The position numbers and the translations under genes are program-made. Shown here one piece after another: positions 36,981-45,443 of a stretch of DNA of 64,000 bases (positions within the stretch are counted from its first letter, which is position 1; every line of letters begins with the position of its first letter). The notes below the pieces were generated by a model, which saw only the letters and a list, made by a program, of their open reading frames with translations, searched no databases and was not told the DNA's origin. Origin of the DNA: CAVUOA01 sp963742955 (GTDB lineage: Bacteria; Bacteroidota; Ignavibacteria; Tepidaquicellales; OLB5); NCBI GenBank assembly GCA_963742955.1, contig CAVUOA010000008.1, positions 558,001-622,000 of the forward strand. The letters are read 5' to 3'.

Positions 36981-37730
36981 TTATTTCCAGAATTTAAGTT
37001 CAAAATTTCCATTTGAATAAACACCATATGAATTATTTTTTATCCAGTCGCCAAGAGTTATATAAAAACCTTTTCCTCCGCTCATTTCAATTTTCTGCGG
37101 CTTATGGTGGTGCCCCATTATTACATAATCAAAACCTTCGGCTATTTTTGTTCCGGCAAACTCAATCATCCGTTTTCCTCCGTGTGATAAATCATCTGTA
37201 TGATGCCGCGAAGTCTTTGATGAACCCTGAGCAAGGGTTATGCCTAAATCGGGATGTATTAACGAATACAAAAACTGGTTCATGCGGCTGCGGAGAATCT
37301 TTTTTATTATTTTGTATCCCGTATCGCCTTTGCCGAGCCCGTCTCCGTGCGCAACAAAAAATTTCTTTCCGTCTTTTTCAAAAGTTATAGGTTCATAATG
37401 AATCTGCATTCCAACATCATCTCTCAAATAAGTATTAAGCCAGAAATCATGGTTACCCGAAATAAATATTATCTCAATTCCCGATTCTGCTATCTCATTC
37501 AGCTTTGCAAGAAGCCTGAAGTAACCCTTCGGCACAACCTTGCGGTATTCTATCCAGCAATCGAACAAATCGCCGACTATAAATATTTTTTCTGCATCGG
37601 CGCGGATGGATTCCAGAAAATCAACTACCCTTTTTTCCTTCTGTTTTTCCTCTTCTTTGGAGCGAAGCCCGAGGTGAACATCGGAAAAAAAATAATATTT
37701 CTTATTTTCCAAATCCTTTTGATAAATCAA
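36981..37730 (-). CDS. lpxH: UDP-2,3-diacylglucosamine diphosphatase (LpxH-type)
   Basis: This 249-residue metallophosphoesterase has the metal-binding set FFSDVHLGL, VGDLFDCW, SGNHDFWL, AHGDGLGKGD and IMGHHHKP. The arrangement matches LpxH, which removes UMP from UDP-2,3-diacylglucosamine in lipid A synthesis. It points to a Gram-negative outer membrane containing lipid A. It lies 18 bases before the PBP1A gene and 77 bases after wecB. Distinction from the related YbbF/LpxG forms is by overall pattern only. Confidence 0.9.
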   Translation of the reverse strand: MIYQKDLENKKYYFFSDVHLGLRSKEEEKQKEKRVVDFLESIRADAEKIFIVGDLFDCWIEYRKVVPKGYFRLLAKLNEIAESGIEIIFISGNHDFWLNTYLRDDVGMQIHYEPITFEKDGKKFFVAHGDGLGKGDTGYKIIKKILRSRMNQFLYSLIHPDLGITLAQGSSKTSRHHTDDLSHGGKRMIEFAGTKIAEGFDYVIMGHHHKPQKIEMSGGKGFYITLGDWIKNNSYGVYSNGNFELKFWK

Positions 37731-37807
37731 ACAATACCTGTTTTAATAAGTTACCTTATTTTTATATCAGAGCAAATACAAAATTTTCATCAGAAATCTG
37801 CTTTCTA

Positions 37808-38944
37808 TCAAAGTATTAATTTTACAATCCTCTTCGCAGCTTTTCCGTCCATAAGATTCGGAATTTTTCCTTTTTTGTATCTGCCTGTAAATATTTCTCT
37901 TACTTTCTTAAGTATTAATTTTTCATCAAGACCGCATAACGTATTGGTTCCCAATGAAATAGTCTCCGGCCTCTCGAACGAATTCCTAAGAGTTAAACAA
38001 GGAATCCCGAGAAAAGTTGCTTCCTCCTGTACTCCGCCTGAATCGGTAATAACCATTTTTGAATGTAAAAGGAGGCTCACGAAATCCATATACCCGGCCG
38101 GGTTAATAACTTCGATGTTTTTAATTTTTTCCAGCCAGCTTTTCAACCCCAAAGAATTTATCATTTTCTTTGTCCTGGGGTGCATAGGAAATATTATTCT
38201 GTGGTCTTTATTCTGTGAGCAGGCATATGCAGAAATTTGCGCCAGTATTGAAATTATCTTTGAAAGGTTTTTCCTGTTATCAACATTGACGGGGCGGTGT
38301 ATTGTAACAATTGTAAAATTGCCCGGCAACAGCCCGAATTTCTTTAATACACCTGTACGGGTAAAATTATTTTTGTACCTGAGAAGAGTATCTACCATTA
38401 CATCGCCGGTAAGAAAAATTTTGTTCTTTGATACTCCTTCTTTAAGAAGATTATCTACCCCGGCTTTCTCAGTAACAAATAAATATTTTGAAAGGTTATC
38501 GGTAACGATGCGGTTGATTTCCTCGGGCATTGTTCTGTCGAAGCTTCTCAAGCCTGCTTCAACGTGCGCAACAGGAATTGTTTCTGCGCCGTCAAAGGAA
38601 ATCTTGGAGCAAACAAGAGAACAGGCAAGGGTTGAGTTAACGTCACCGAACACAATAACAAGGTCAGGCTTCTCTTTTAAAACCACCTTTTCAAACTCAT
38701 GCATAATTTTTGCGGTCTGTTCGGAATGTGATGCTGAACCGACACCTAAATATATGCCGGGTTTGGGAAGTTCAAGCTCTTTGAAAAAAATCTGTGAAAG
38801 GGAATAATCGTAATGCTGTCCTGTATGAACAATCTTGTGAATAACCTTATCTCTGTATTTGCGAAGCTCCCTTTCCAAGGGAGCCAGCTTCATGAAATTC
38901 GGCCTTGCGCCTACAACCGATATAATTTTCTTTTTGCGGTACAA
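37808..38944 (-). CDS. wecB: UDP-N-acetylglucosamine 2-epimerase (non-hydrolysing)
   Basis: The 378-residue enzyme begins ISVVGARPNFMKLAPL and contains VHTGQHYDYSLSQIFF, VFGDVNSTLA, VAHVEAGLRSFD, PEEINR and TDSGGVQEEA, the WecB series. It converts UDP-GlcNAc to UDP-ManNAc for surface polysaccharides. The stop lies 77 bases before lpxH and the start five bases after the wecC stop, so epimerase and dehydrogenase act in sequence to make UDP-ManNAcA. Length and frame are normal. Confidence 0.94.
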   Translation of the reverse strand: MYRKKKIISVVGARPNFMKLAPLERELRKYRDKVIHKIVHTGQHYDYSLSQIFFKELELPKPGIYLGVGSASHSEQTAKIMHEFEKVVLKEKPDLVIVFGDVNSTLACSLVCSKISFDGAETIPVAHVEAGLRSFDRTMPEEINRIVTDNLSKYLFVTEKAGVDNLLKEGVSKNKIFLTGDVMVDTLLRYKNNFTRTGVLKKFGLLPGNFTIVTIHRPVNVDNRKNLSKIISILAQISAYACSQNKDHRIIFPMHPRTKKMINSLGLKSWLEKIKNIEVINPAGYMDFVSLLLHSKMVITDSGGVQEEATFLGIPCLTLRNSFERPETISLGTNTLCGLDEKLILKKVREIFTGRYKKGKIPNLMDGKAAKRIVKLIL

Positions 38945-38949
38945 ATCAC

Positions 38950-40281
38950 CTATGCTTTTATTGAGCTGCCCAGCAGAGTAATCCGGTCTCTGTTATTTTT
39001 TATTTTTTTGGTTGCGTTTCTTGTATCAATAATCTTTTTAGAGAATGCAACTATCCATTCGTAATCATACGAAGTATGGTCTGTAACAATAACAACCACA
39101 TCAGATTCACGCAGAAGTTTTTCAGACAGCGGCTGGCAGCGGAAAATTTTATCGTCCAAACGTACATTCTTCATAAACGGGTCATTAAAGTTTACATTTT
39201 TCATTCCCTCTTTATGAAGCAGTTCTATAATTTTAACAGCCGGGGAATTCCTTGCATCCTCAACATCGCGTTTAAAGGTTGTTCCGAGTACAAGCACATT
39301 TGCCTCTTTAGCCGATATTGGCATATTAGCAATTTCTTTCAGAATCAGGTCTTTAACGTAAAACGGCATATCCTCGTTAAGCTCTGCGGCAAGTTCGATG
39401 AATTTTGTCTGGAAATCATATGCTTTGGCAAGCCAATCGAGATAATACGGGTCAATCTGAATACAGTGTCCTCCGATTCCGGGTCCCGGATAAAAAGGCA
39501 TAAACCCGAACGGTTTCGTGGAAGCTGCTTCAATAACTTCCCAGATGTTGATATTGCCCATTCGTTCGCACAATCTTCCCAATTCATTCACCAGGGCTAT
39601 ATTAACGCTTCTGAAAATATTCTCAAGAAGCTTTTCCATTTCTGCGGCCTTAGGAGAAGAAACAATGTGAACTTTGGTGGTTATTTCCTGCATTATAATT
39701 GTTGCAAGCTCGGTGCATTTTTTGGTTACGCCGCCTAGAACCACGGGTGTATTGCTTGTATTATAGAATTTATTTCCGGGGTCAACTCTTTCGGGTGAAA
39801 AAGCGAGGTAAAAATCTTTGCCGGCTTTATAGCCTTTTCTTTCCAGAACGGGCTGAACGTAATGCTCTGTGGTTCCCGGAAATGTTGTGCTTTTCAATAT
39901 TATCAGCTGGTTGCGCTTCATTTTTAAGGCAATTTGCTCGGCGGCATTCATAATGAATGTTATATCAGGCGTTTTGTTATCGGTAACAGGTGTTGGCACG
40001 CAAATAAATATCACGTCCATTTCACTGATTTTGTCGTATGAACTCGCTGCCTTGAAGAAATGATTATTTATTGCGTACAGAAAATCTTTATTAATCACAT
40101 CTTTGATATAATTCTTTTTCTGGTGTATCAGTTTTATCTTGACAGGGTCTATATCTATGCCAAGTGTTTGGTAGCCTTTTAAGGCAAACTCTACTGCAAT
40201 CGGCAAACCTACGTAACCGAGACCGATTACACAAATCTTTGCTTTCTTAAATTTTATTTTCTCTTTTAATACTTCGCTCAT
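38950..40281 (-). CDS. wecC: UDP-N-acetyl-D-mannosamine dehydrogenase-type nucleotide sugar dehydrogenase
   Basis: The 443-residue enzyme has the NAD site VIGLGYVGLPIAVEF, then AFSPERVDPGNKF, GGVTKKCTEL and the catalytic cysteine in GPGIGGHCIQIDPYYL, all as in WecC. It oxidises a UDP-N-acetylhexosamine to the uronic acid. The substrate is inferred from wecB next door (five bases between genes). The gene starts 40 bases after the RmlB-family gene, so all three form one sugar-nucleotide set. Confidence 0.92.
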   Translation of the reverse strand: MSEVLKEKIKFKKAKICVIGLGYVGLPIAVEFALKGYQTLGIDIDPVKIKLIHQKKNYIKDVINKDFLYAINNHFFKAASSYDKISEMDVIFICVPTPVTDNKTPDITFIMNAAEQIALKMKRNQLIILKSTTFPGTTEHYVQPVLERKGYKAGKDFYLAFSPERVDPGNKFYNTSNTPVVLGGVTKKCTELATIIMQEITTKVHIVSSPKAAEMEKLLENIFRSVNIALVNELGRLCERMGNINIWEVIEAASTKPFGFMPFYPGPGIGGHCIQIDPYYLDWLAKAYDFQTKFIELAAELNEDMPFYVKDLILKEIANMPISAKEANVLVLGTTFKRDVEDARNSPAVKIIELLHKEGMKNVNFNDPFMKNVRLDDKIFRCQPLSEKLLRESDVVVIVTDHTSYDYEWIVAFSKKIIDTRNATKKIKNNRDRITLLGSSIKA

Positions 40282-40320
40282 GAATATATTTAATTAATTT
40301 ATTAATATACTTCAGTAGTT

Positions 40321-41313
40321 TTATTTGGAATAAATACTTTCTGCTTCAGCTTTGCGCAGTTTCCACCATTTTTCATTCTGCTTATACCATTCGACTGTTG
40401 TTTTGAACTGCTCGTGAACATCTGTCTTTGGAACAAACCCGAGCTTGCGGATTTTTTCTGTGTTCAATGCATACCTGAAATCATGGTTAGGCCTGGGGTC
40501 CGGTATAAAATTAATCCATTCTTTGGAATTCACACCAAGCAGTTCACAAATCCATTCTGCGGCTTTCCTGTTTGTAATTTCAGGGTCATGATTTGCAGCA
40601 ACGTTATAAGCATTTCCGTCTCTGCCGTTTAAGAGGAGGAATTCAAGCGCTTCGGCTGTAAGCGGAGCAAAAAGCCAGTCTCTTACCTGTAAGCCTTCAC
40701 CCCAGAGAGGGATTTTCTCGCCGAGAATGATATTGGAAATCCACCTCGGCAATGCTTTTTCGGGATACTGCCATGGACCGAAATTATTAGTCGGACGCAC
40801 TACAATTACAGGATAACCTTTTGCGCCAAACTCCATTGCAATATCATCGGCAAGCGCTTTTGATTTTGAATAAGCGCTGGTTGCCTGTGAATCGCCTTTT
40901 GATTTATCGCTCTCGGAAAAATACCCGTTCATAATAGAGCCGTAAACTTCATCTGTTGAAATATGTATAAACTTCTTTACACCGGCTTTCATGGATTCTT
41001 CGAGCATCACTTTTGTGCCAGTTACATTTGTTCTGTAAAATAAATCCGGGTCTGATTCGCTTCTTGTGTTATGGCTTTCTGCCGCCATATGAACAACTGC
41101 TTCAATACCGTTTAATGATTTGCTGACAGTGTTGGAATCACAAACATCACCTGTTATTAATTGGACTTTGTTTCCGAGAGGTTCAAGGTTATCTTTTCCT
41201 CCTGCGTAAGTGAGCTTATCGAGAACAACTGTTTCATATCCTTTATTGACGAGGTAATAAACAAAGTTAGTTCCAATAAATCCCGCGCCGCCTGTTACCA
41301 GAATTTTCTTCAT
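40321..41313 (-). CDS. rfbB: dTDP-glucose 4,6-dehydratase family enzyme
   Basis: The 330-residue SDR enzyme starts with the NAD loop ILVTGGAGFIGTNFV. It has HISTDEVYGS (catalytic T-D-E), YSKSKALAD (Tyr and Lys) and VVRPTNNFGPWQYPEK, the RmlB/RfbB order. The family makes dTDP-4-keto-6-deoxyglucose, precursor of rhamnose and other deoxy sugars. HNTRSE replaces the usual HVDRSI, so a related nucleotide-sugar substrate is possible. It overlaps nothing, with seven bases to the upstream barrel protein gene. Confidence 0.87.
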   Translation of the reverse strand: MKKILVTGGAGFIGTNFVYYLVNKGYETVVLDKLTYAGGKDNLEPLGNKVQLITGDVCDSNTVSKSLNGIEAVVHMAAESHNTRSESDPDLFYRTNVTGTKVMLEESMKAGVKKFIHISTDEVYGSIMNGYFSESDKSKGDSQATSAYSKSKALADDIAMEFGAKGYPVIVVRPTNNFGPWQYPEKALPRWISNIILGEKIPLWGEGLQVRDWLFAPLTAEALEFLLLNGRDGNAYNVAANHDPEITNRKAAEWICELLGVNSKEWINFIPDPRPNHDFRYALNTEKIRKLGFVPKTDVHEQFKTTVEWYKQNEKWWKLRKAEAESIYSK

Positions 41314-41319
41314 TATTAA

Positions 41320-42054
41320 CTATTCCCTGAAAAATAAACCAAAATTTAAACCGAGATTAATATTAAAGCCCGCAGGTTTAATTCCGGTGGGAAAATTTGT
41401 GACTTCAATATTGTTATCGACTTTCCATGTGCCCATTGCTGCGGCATAATAACCTGCGTTGAGCTTGAGGTAAATAAATTTCTTCAGCAGCAATCCAAGA
41501 CCGATTTGCGGCTGGGCCCCAAAGAAACGAACCTTGTAATTTCTTGTTATATTTTGTGAAGATGAATTGTTCGAAAACTCATTAAACACGGAGCTGTAGT
41601 TTCCAATGTCAGTGCCGTATTGATAGAGGTCAAGTTTCAGCGTTCCGGTTGTAAATAATGCACCGAATGAAATATCGAAGTTGCCGAAATATTTAACATA
41701 TTCAATGCTGATGCCTCCCATTCCGAAAGCGTAGTTAACAGCTTTGGAAAGCGAGTCATTTATTTTCTTATCGATATTGGTATTGAACCCCGTTCCCATA
41801 GCACCGATGCGGATGAATGCATTTTTGACCGGAAGGTCAATAAATCCGCCGCCGCCCATAGTGAAAAACCCGTTTTTTGATACTTCCGGAAAACCTGCTT
41901 TTGTCAGCTCAGTATTCAGGTCATTAACATTATTGAAGAACCACCCTGCTGTGGGGCCTCCCGAAATTGCCAGATTAGGAAGCATTTGCGAATTGGTAAT
42001 ACCTACGGCTAAAAATATGAAAAATATTAATTTATAGGTTATTTTTATATACAT
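41320..42054 (-). CDS. Outer-membrane beta-barrel protein of unknown function
   Basis: A signal peptide (residues 1-22) precedes a chain of alternating hydrophobic strands rich in G, N and aromatic residues (SGGPTAGWFFNNV, FIRIGAMGTGF, FGAQPQIGLGLLLKK), as in eight- to ten-stranded outer-membrane barrels. It ends NLGLNFGLFFRE, with an aromatic near the C-terminus. It lies seven bases upstream of the rfbB-type gene and may be translated with the sugar genes. No specific family was recognised. Confidence 0.7.
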   Translation of the reverse strand: MYIKITYKLIFFIFLAVGITNSQMLPNLAISGGPTAGWFFNNVNDLNTELTKAGFPEVSKNGFFTMGGGGFIDLPVKNAFIRIGAMGTGFNTNIDKKINDSLSKAVNYAFGMGGISIEYVKYFGNFDISFGALFTTGTLKLDLYQYGTDIGNYSSVFNEFSNNSSSQNITRNYKVRFFGAQPQIGLGLLLKKFIYLKLNAGYYAAAMGTWKVDNNIEVTNFPTGIKPAGFNINLGLNFGLFFRE

Positions 42055-42277
42055 TATTTAACCGGTATAGTTCAAAAATTCCAAACAGAAGATAGCAAAA
42101 TTAAACATAAGACTTTGGAAAATCAATTTATAAATTTGGATACAGGTTGTGGAGCTCCGGTTATGGAATGTGCTCACCGGAGACAAGGATATGTCCCGGA
42201 ATAACATGAAAAGGCAAACAAGGCGTTACTGTGTATCAAAAATTTATGCTGAACTACTGGAATGGTAAACCATTAAC

Positions 42278-42676
42278 TCAGTTTCCTGTTGTAAAACGCC
42301 ATATAGGTCCGTTTGAATATGCCCCGTTATTATCTTTTGCTACAACCCTCCAGTAAAGAGTAACTTGAGAAGCTACCAATCCGAGGTCGAGGCTTGTCTG
42401 CAATGAATTAGTAATGCCAACATTCCCGGTATTGCCGTTCGTTCCCCAAAACACATCATACCTTACAGTATCTCCTGCATCTGGGTCGCTGCATTGCCAT
42501 GTAAGCGTGACAAACCTTGAAACGTTTGTTGCACTGTCTTTCGGAACGGGATTATTAGGTACGGCCGGGGGATGATTTGAAACTGCGGGAGGTGTCACAG
42601 AGCTGTCATCATTTTTACAGCCTGCGGCAAAAAATACACCAATAAGACAAAGAAGAATTATTCCTTTAAACATCAT
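42278..42676 (-). CDS. Lipoprotein with one fibronectin type III-like domain
   Basis: This 132-residue protein has a lipobox ending FFAAGCKN and a Pro-rich linker, then one domain with LTWQCSDPDAGDTVRYDVFWG and TLYWRVVAKDNNGAYSNGPIWRFTTG, an Fn3-type fold seen in Ignavibacteria surface proteins. It is a close relative of the lipoprotein at 43977-44363, which lies on the other side of the ATP-grasp-like gene. The role is unknown; the pairing suggests surface display or binding. Confidence 0.75.
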   Translation of the reverse strand: MMFKGIILLCLIGVFFAAGCKNDDSSVTPPAVSNHPPAVPNNPVPKDSATNVSRFVTLTWQCSDPDAGDTVRYDVFWGTNGNTGNVGITNSLQTSLDLGLVASQVTLYWRVVAKDNNGAYSNGPIWRFTTGN

Positions 42677-42793
42677 AGTGATGGATAAATTATTAATTAT
42701 TCAGATTAAATTACACCGTAATTTATATTAAAAAATATATATATAAAACACTAATATATATCAATTTGTCTTTGAGAAAATCCTGATTTGAAG

Positions 42794-43972
42794 TTATTCA
42801 AAATATGCAATACTTGAGCCAACCCAGGTTTTGTCTTTATTAAAATCAACACCCATCATTTTGCCTTTGCTCAACCGGACGATGTTATTTACTATTACAG
42901 GCTCCTTATCCCAAACAACAAGCAGTCTTATTTCAGCCTTGGCGGGAGTATCGGGTGTTTCTATCACCGGCTCATAATTGATTTTGCGCTGTAAAATATA
43001 ATTCCGCCTGTCTTTGATTGAATCAATATCATCTTTTTTAACATCAAATTTAACTCCGGTGCCGGCAAATGAGAAAAGAGGTTTCAAAACATAATTCTCG
43101 AGGTCAGAAGGAATAACATCCACCCCGTTCAGAAAGAAAGTCTCAGGAACATATTTGCTTTTGAGCGAAGGGATTGTGTGTTTGCTGATTCTGTAAAACC
43201 AGTTGGGATGCGGTATCCATTTTACATCAAGCTCGTCATGAAAGCTGAAGCTGAATTTCAAATCGCTGCGTTTTTGAAGTTCATCAAATATAACACGGTT
43301 GTAAATTCTGTTTATTGGGATTCTTTTTCCGCTTTTCTCGTAATACAGCTTTTTACCTTCTTTTATTACATCTGTAATACAAACAGTTTTTACGCCAAGC
43401 CATTTTTCAGTGCAGAAAAAGTCAATATTTGTTTTCTGCTTTTCAGGTTCAATTTCAAGCAGGATAACATTTTCAGGGTCAGCATCTCCTATTATTAAAT
43501 CACTCAGTAATTTTATATATGAATCATGGTTAAAACCGTTAAAGAAGTTTGTATAACCGGCCGGAATATTGAAATGCTCCCTGTATTTTATATTCAGTAA
43601 TTCCTGGTAACAGAAAAGAGAAGGGAATCCCTGAAGCTCAATTAACTGCGGAAGAAATTTTCCGTTTTCATTTTTACAGATTGCAAAATCGATTGCCAGT
43701 ACAGATGTGTGTTTGTCTTCGGCAGGCACTTCAAGCCCTTTTGGTATAGCATAAGCGGAAGACGATTTAAACTTATCCGATTTAAGATAGTTTATAACAT
43801 CTTCCGCTGCTTTTAACAACTCACATTTGAGAAATTGGGGAAGGAAAACAGGAGTTTCCGCAATTCTGAATTCTATTTTACTCCCTGAGGCAGAATCAAG
43901 ACTATTTATAAATGCAGAATATCGGTCCTGAGAAAATTCAGAATTGTATTTATCTCTTATTCCCTTTATCAA
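42794..43972 (-). CDS. Divergent ATP-grasp-type ligase (glutathionylspermidine synthase-like layout)
   Basis: The 392-residue protein is not close to any family I can name. The N-terminal part has DFAICKNENGKFLPQLIELQG (95-115), like the acidic segment of glutathionylspermidine synthase-type pre-ATP-grasp domains. The C-terminal part has VLKPLFSFAGTGV (295-307), a Lys and Gly-rich ATP-grasp loop, then AEIRLLVV (346-353) and NNIVRLSKGKMMGVDFN (362-378), where metal-binding residues are expected. This order implies ATP-dependent carboxylate-amine ligation. It starts four bases after a small lipoprotein gene and is part of the 42-48 kb cluster. Confidence 0.6.
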   Translation of the reverse strand: MIKGIRDKYNSEFSQDRYSAFINSLDSASGSKIEFRIAETPVFLPQFLKCELLKAAEDVINYLKSDKFKSSSAYAIPKGLEVPAEDKHTSVLAIDFAICKNENGKFLPQLIELQGFPSLFCYQELLNIKYREHFNIPAGYTNFFNGFNHDSYIKLLSDLIIGDADPENVILLEIEPEKQKTNIDFFCTEKWLGVKTVCITDVIKEGKKLYYEKSGKRIPINRIYNRVIFDELQKRSDLKFSFSFHDELDVKWIPHPNWFYRISKHTIPSLKSKYVPETFFLNGVDVIPSDLENYVLKPLFSFAGTGVKFDVKKDDIDSIKDRRNYILQRKINYEPVIETPDTPAKAEIRLLVVWDKEPVIVNNIVRLSKGKMMGVDFNKDKTWVGSSIAYFE

Positions 43973-43976
43973 TACG

Positions 43977-44363
43977 TTAATGTTTAGTTGTAAAATGCCA
44001 TACAGGACCCTCGGTACTGGCGCCTTGAGTATCTTTGGCAGTAATTTTCCAGTAAACCGCTACCCCGCCGTTTAAAGGAGCGATTACGGAATACGTTGAT
44101 GCGGTTAAATCACTAACAACGTTGGAAACGCTTGTATCATAACCCCAATTGAGATTATATTTCAAACCGTCACCATCAGGGTCTGAACATTTCCATTTAA
44201 AGGTAACAAGTTTATCTACGCTAAGAGCACCGTTACTCGGTGTGGGTGTATTCGGAGCATCGGGAGGATTATTCTTTGGAGTTACAACAGCATCTTCACT
44301 TTTGCACCCCACTAAGAATGACACAATAATAACCAGCAAAATTACAGCAATTTTTTTGTACAT
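43977..44363 (-). CDS. Lipoprotein with one fibronectin type III-like domain
   Basis: The 128-residue protein has a lipobox (SFLVGCKS), a Pro-rich linker and a single Fn3-type domain: TFKWKCSDPDGDGLKYNLNWG then VYWKITAKDTQGASTEGPVWHFTT. It is paralogous to the protein at 42278-42676. Its stop is four bases before the ATP-grasp-like gene start, so the two are co-translated. No enzyme motif is present. Confidence 0.75.
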   Translation of the reverse strand: MYKKIAVILLVIIVSFLVGCKSEDAVVTPKNNPPDAPNTPTPSNGALSVDKLVTFKWKCSDPDGDGLKYNLNWGYDTSVSNVVSDLTASTYSVIAPLNGGVAVYWKITAKDTQGASTEGPVWHFTTKH

Positions 44364-44407
44364 CTTTTTATTTATTTATTAGAAATCCAGTGAATTAACC
44401 CACTAAA

Positions 44408-45427
44408 TTAAATCAAAAAATGTCCTGTTTCCATGACTAAATCATTATCGAACCAAATGCTTACATTTGGTGCGACGCAATCTATATGGGTTGTGGATTT
44501 CCATTGAGCCCCCGTGTGTTCCGAATAGGGATGCCCGAACGCCATGTGCACGCCGGGGAATTTCTCATCCTGTAAAATTTGTCCTATAACGTGTTTTAAT
44601 GCAATATTAGTGCCAATTGCAAACTCACCTACACGATTTGAGTTTTCGTCAGTCATTGTATATGCTGTAAACTCATCAACCAGCTCTTTATTTGAGCATT
44701 CAAGACGTGTTATTCTCGAGTCAGTGATTTCAATAGTTAAAGGAGTTTTTATTAATTCACCGTATTTAGAACAAAGGTAATCTCCAACCACACCGTCTAC
44801 AACAAACTTTCCGTTAACGTTTTCGGGAGAAGTAAAAATTTCGCCTCCGGGCAGGTTCCCCCATTTTTCAATTGAAATAAGCCCGCTTGTTTTAAGCCAT
44901 TTCAGCGACGGAGAAAATTCTGCTGTTATATCAGTCCCGATCGGGGATTTCACCGTGATTGTTTTTGCTTTTCTCGCTTTTTCAATTAAGCGCTTGCTAA
45001 GCTCGTCTATCTTTTTATAATCGGCTCTCATGCCTTCTAGCATTATCTGCTTATTAATGTTAACCATGTGAGCATGCCGGATTTTTTTCTGATTTACAAC
45101 GTAAGTCATTTCAATTCTTGACTTTAATTCTCCCTCACGGGCAAGAGCTGCAAAAATACTTACATTCGATTTTGCAAGGTCATCAAGTATTATACGCGGC
45201 ATTTCCTTTAAGGGGCGGGGAGCGAAATCCTCCAGAACAAACACATTACACGGCGAACCGATTTTATTAATCTCGTTTACCAGAGAAGCTGCAATTTCAA
45301 GTGATTCATTATCGGTAATTACCGTTATTCTTTCCTCCGGTTTCAAGCCGAGGCAAACAGAAATTGCATTGTGCGCGCCTTCAATTAATTCTTTATCAAA
45401 AGATACTTCAGCAATATTAGTTGTCAT
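44408..45427 (-). CDS. M29-like aminopeptidase
   Basis: The 339-residue protein resembles M29 (thermophilic) aminopeptidases. Conserved pieces are NLPGGEIFTSPE and VNGKFVVDG (metal-ligand glutamates), VGEFAIGTNI, and the C-terminal HMAFGHPYSEHTGAQWKSTTHIDC with histidine and aspartate ligands. M29 enzymes release N-terminal residues with two metal ions. In this cluster it may process a ligated peptide or a precursor. It lies 16 bases after the YbdK-type ligase gene. Confidence 0.75.
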   Translation of the reverse strand: MTTNIAEVSFDKELIEGAHNAISVCLGLKPEERITVITDNESLEIAASLVNEINKIGSPCNVFVLEDFAPRPLKEMPRIILDDLAKSNVSIFAALAREGELKSRIEMTYVVNQKKIRHAHMVNINKQIMLEGMRADYKKIDELSKRLIEKARKAKTITVKSPIGTDITAEFSPSLKWLKTSGLISIEKWGNLPGGEIFTSPENVNGKFVVDGVVGDYLCSKYGELIKTPLTIEITDSRITRLECSNKELVDEFTAYTMTDENSNRVGEFAIGTNIALKHVIGQILQDEKFPGVHMAFGHPYSEHTGAQWKSTTHIDCVAPNVSIWFDNDLVMETGHFLI

Positions 45428-45443
45428 TTTGGATTTGATTAAG

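Noticed and set aside
37347..38807. A 486-codon forward frame opposite lpxH and wecB
   Set aside because: It spans the boundary of two well-supported opposite-strand genes, has random composition and no recognisable motif; it is the mirror of conserved coding sequence.
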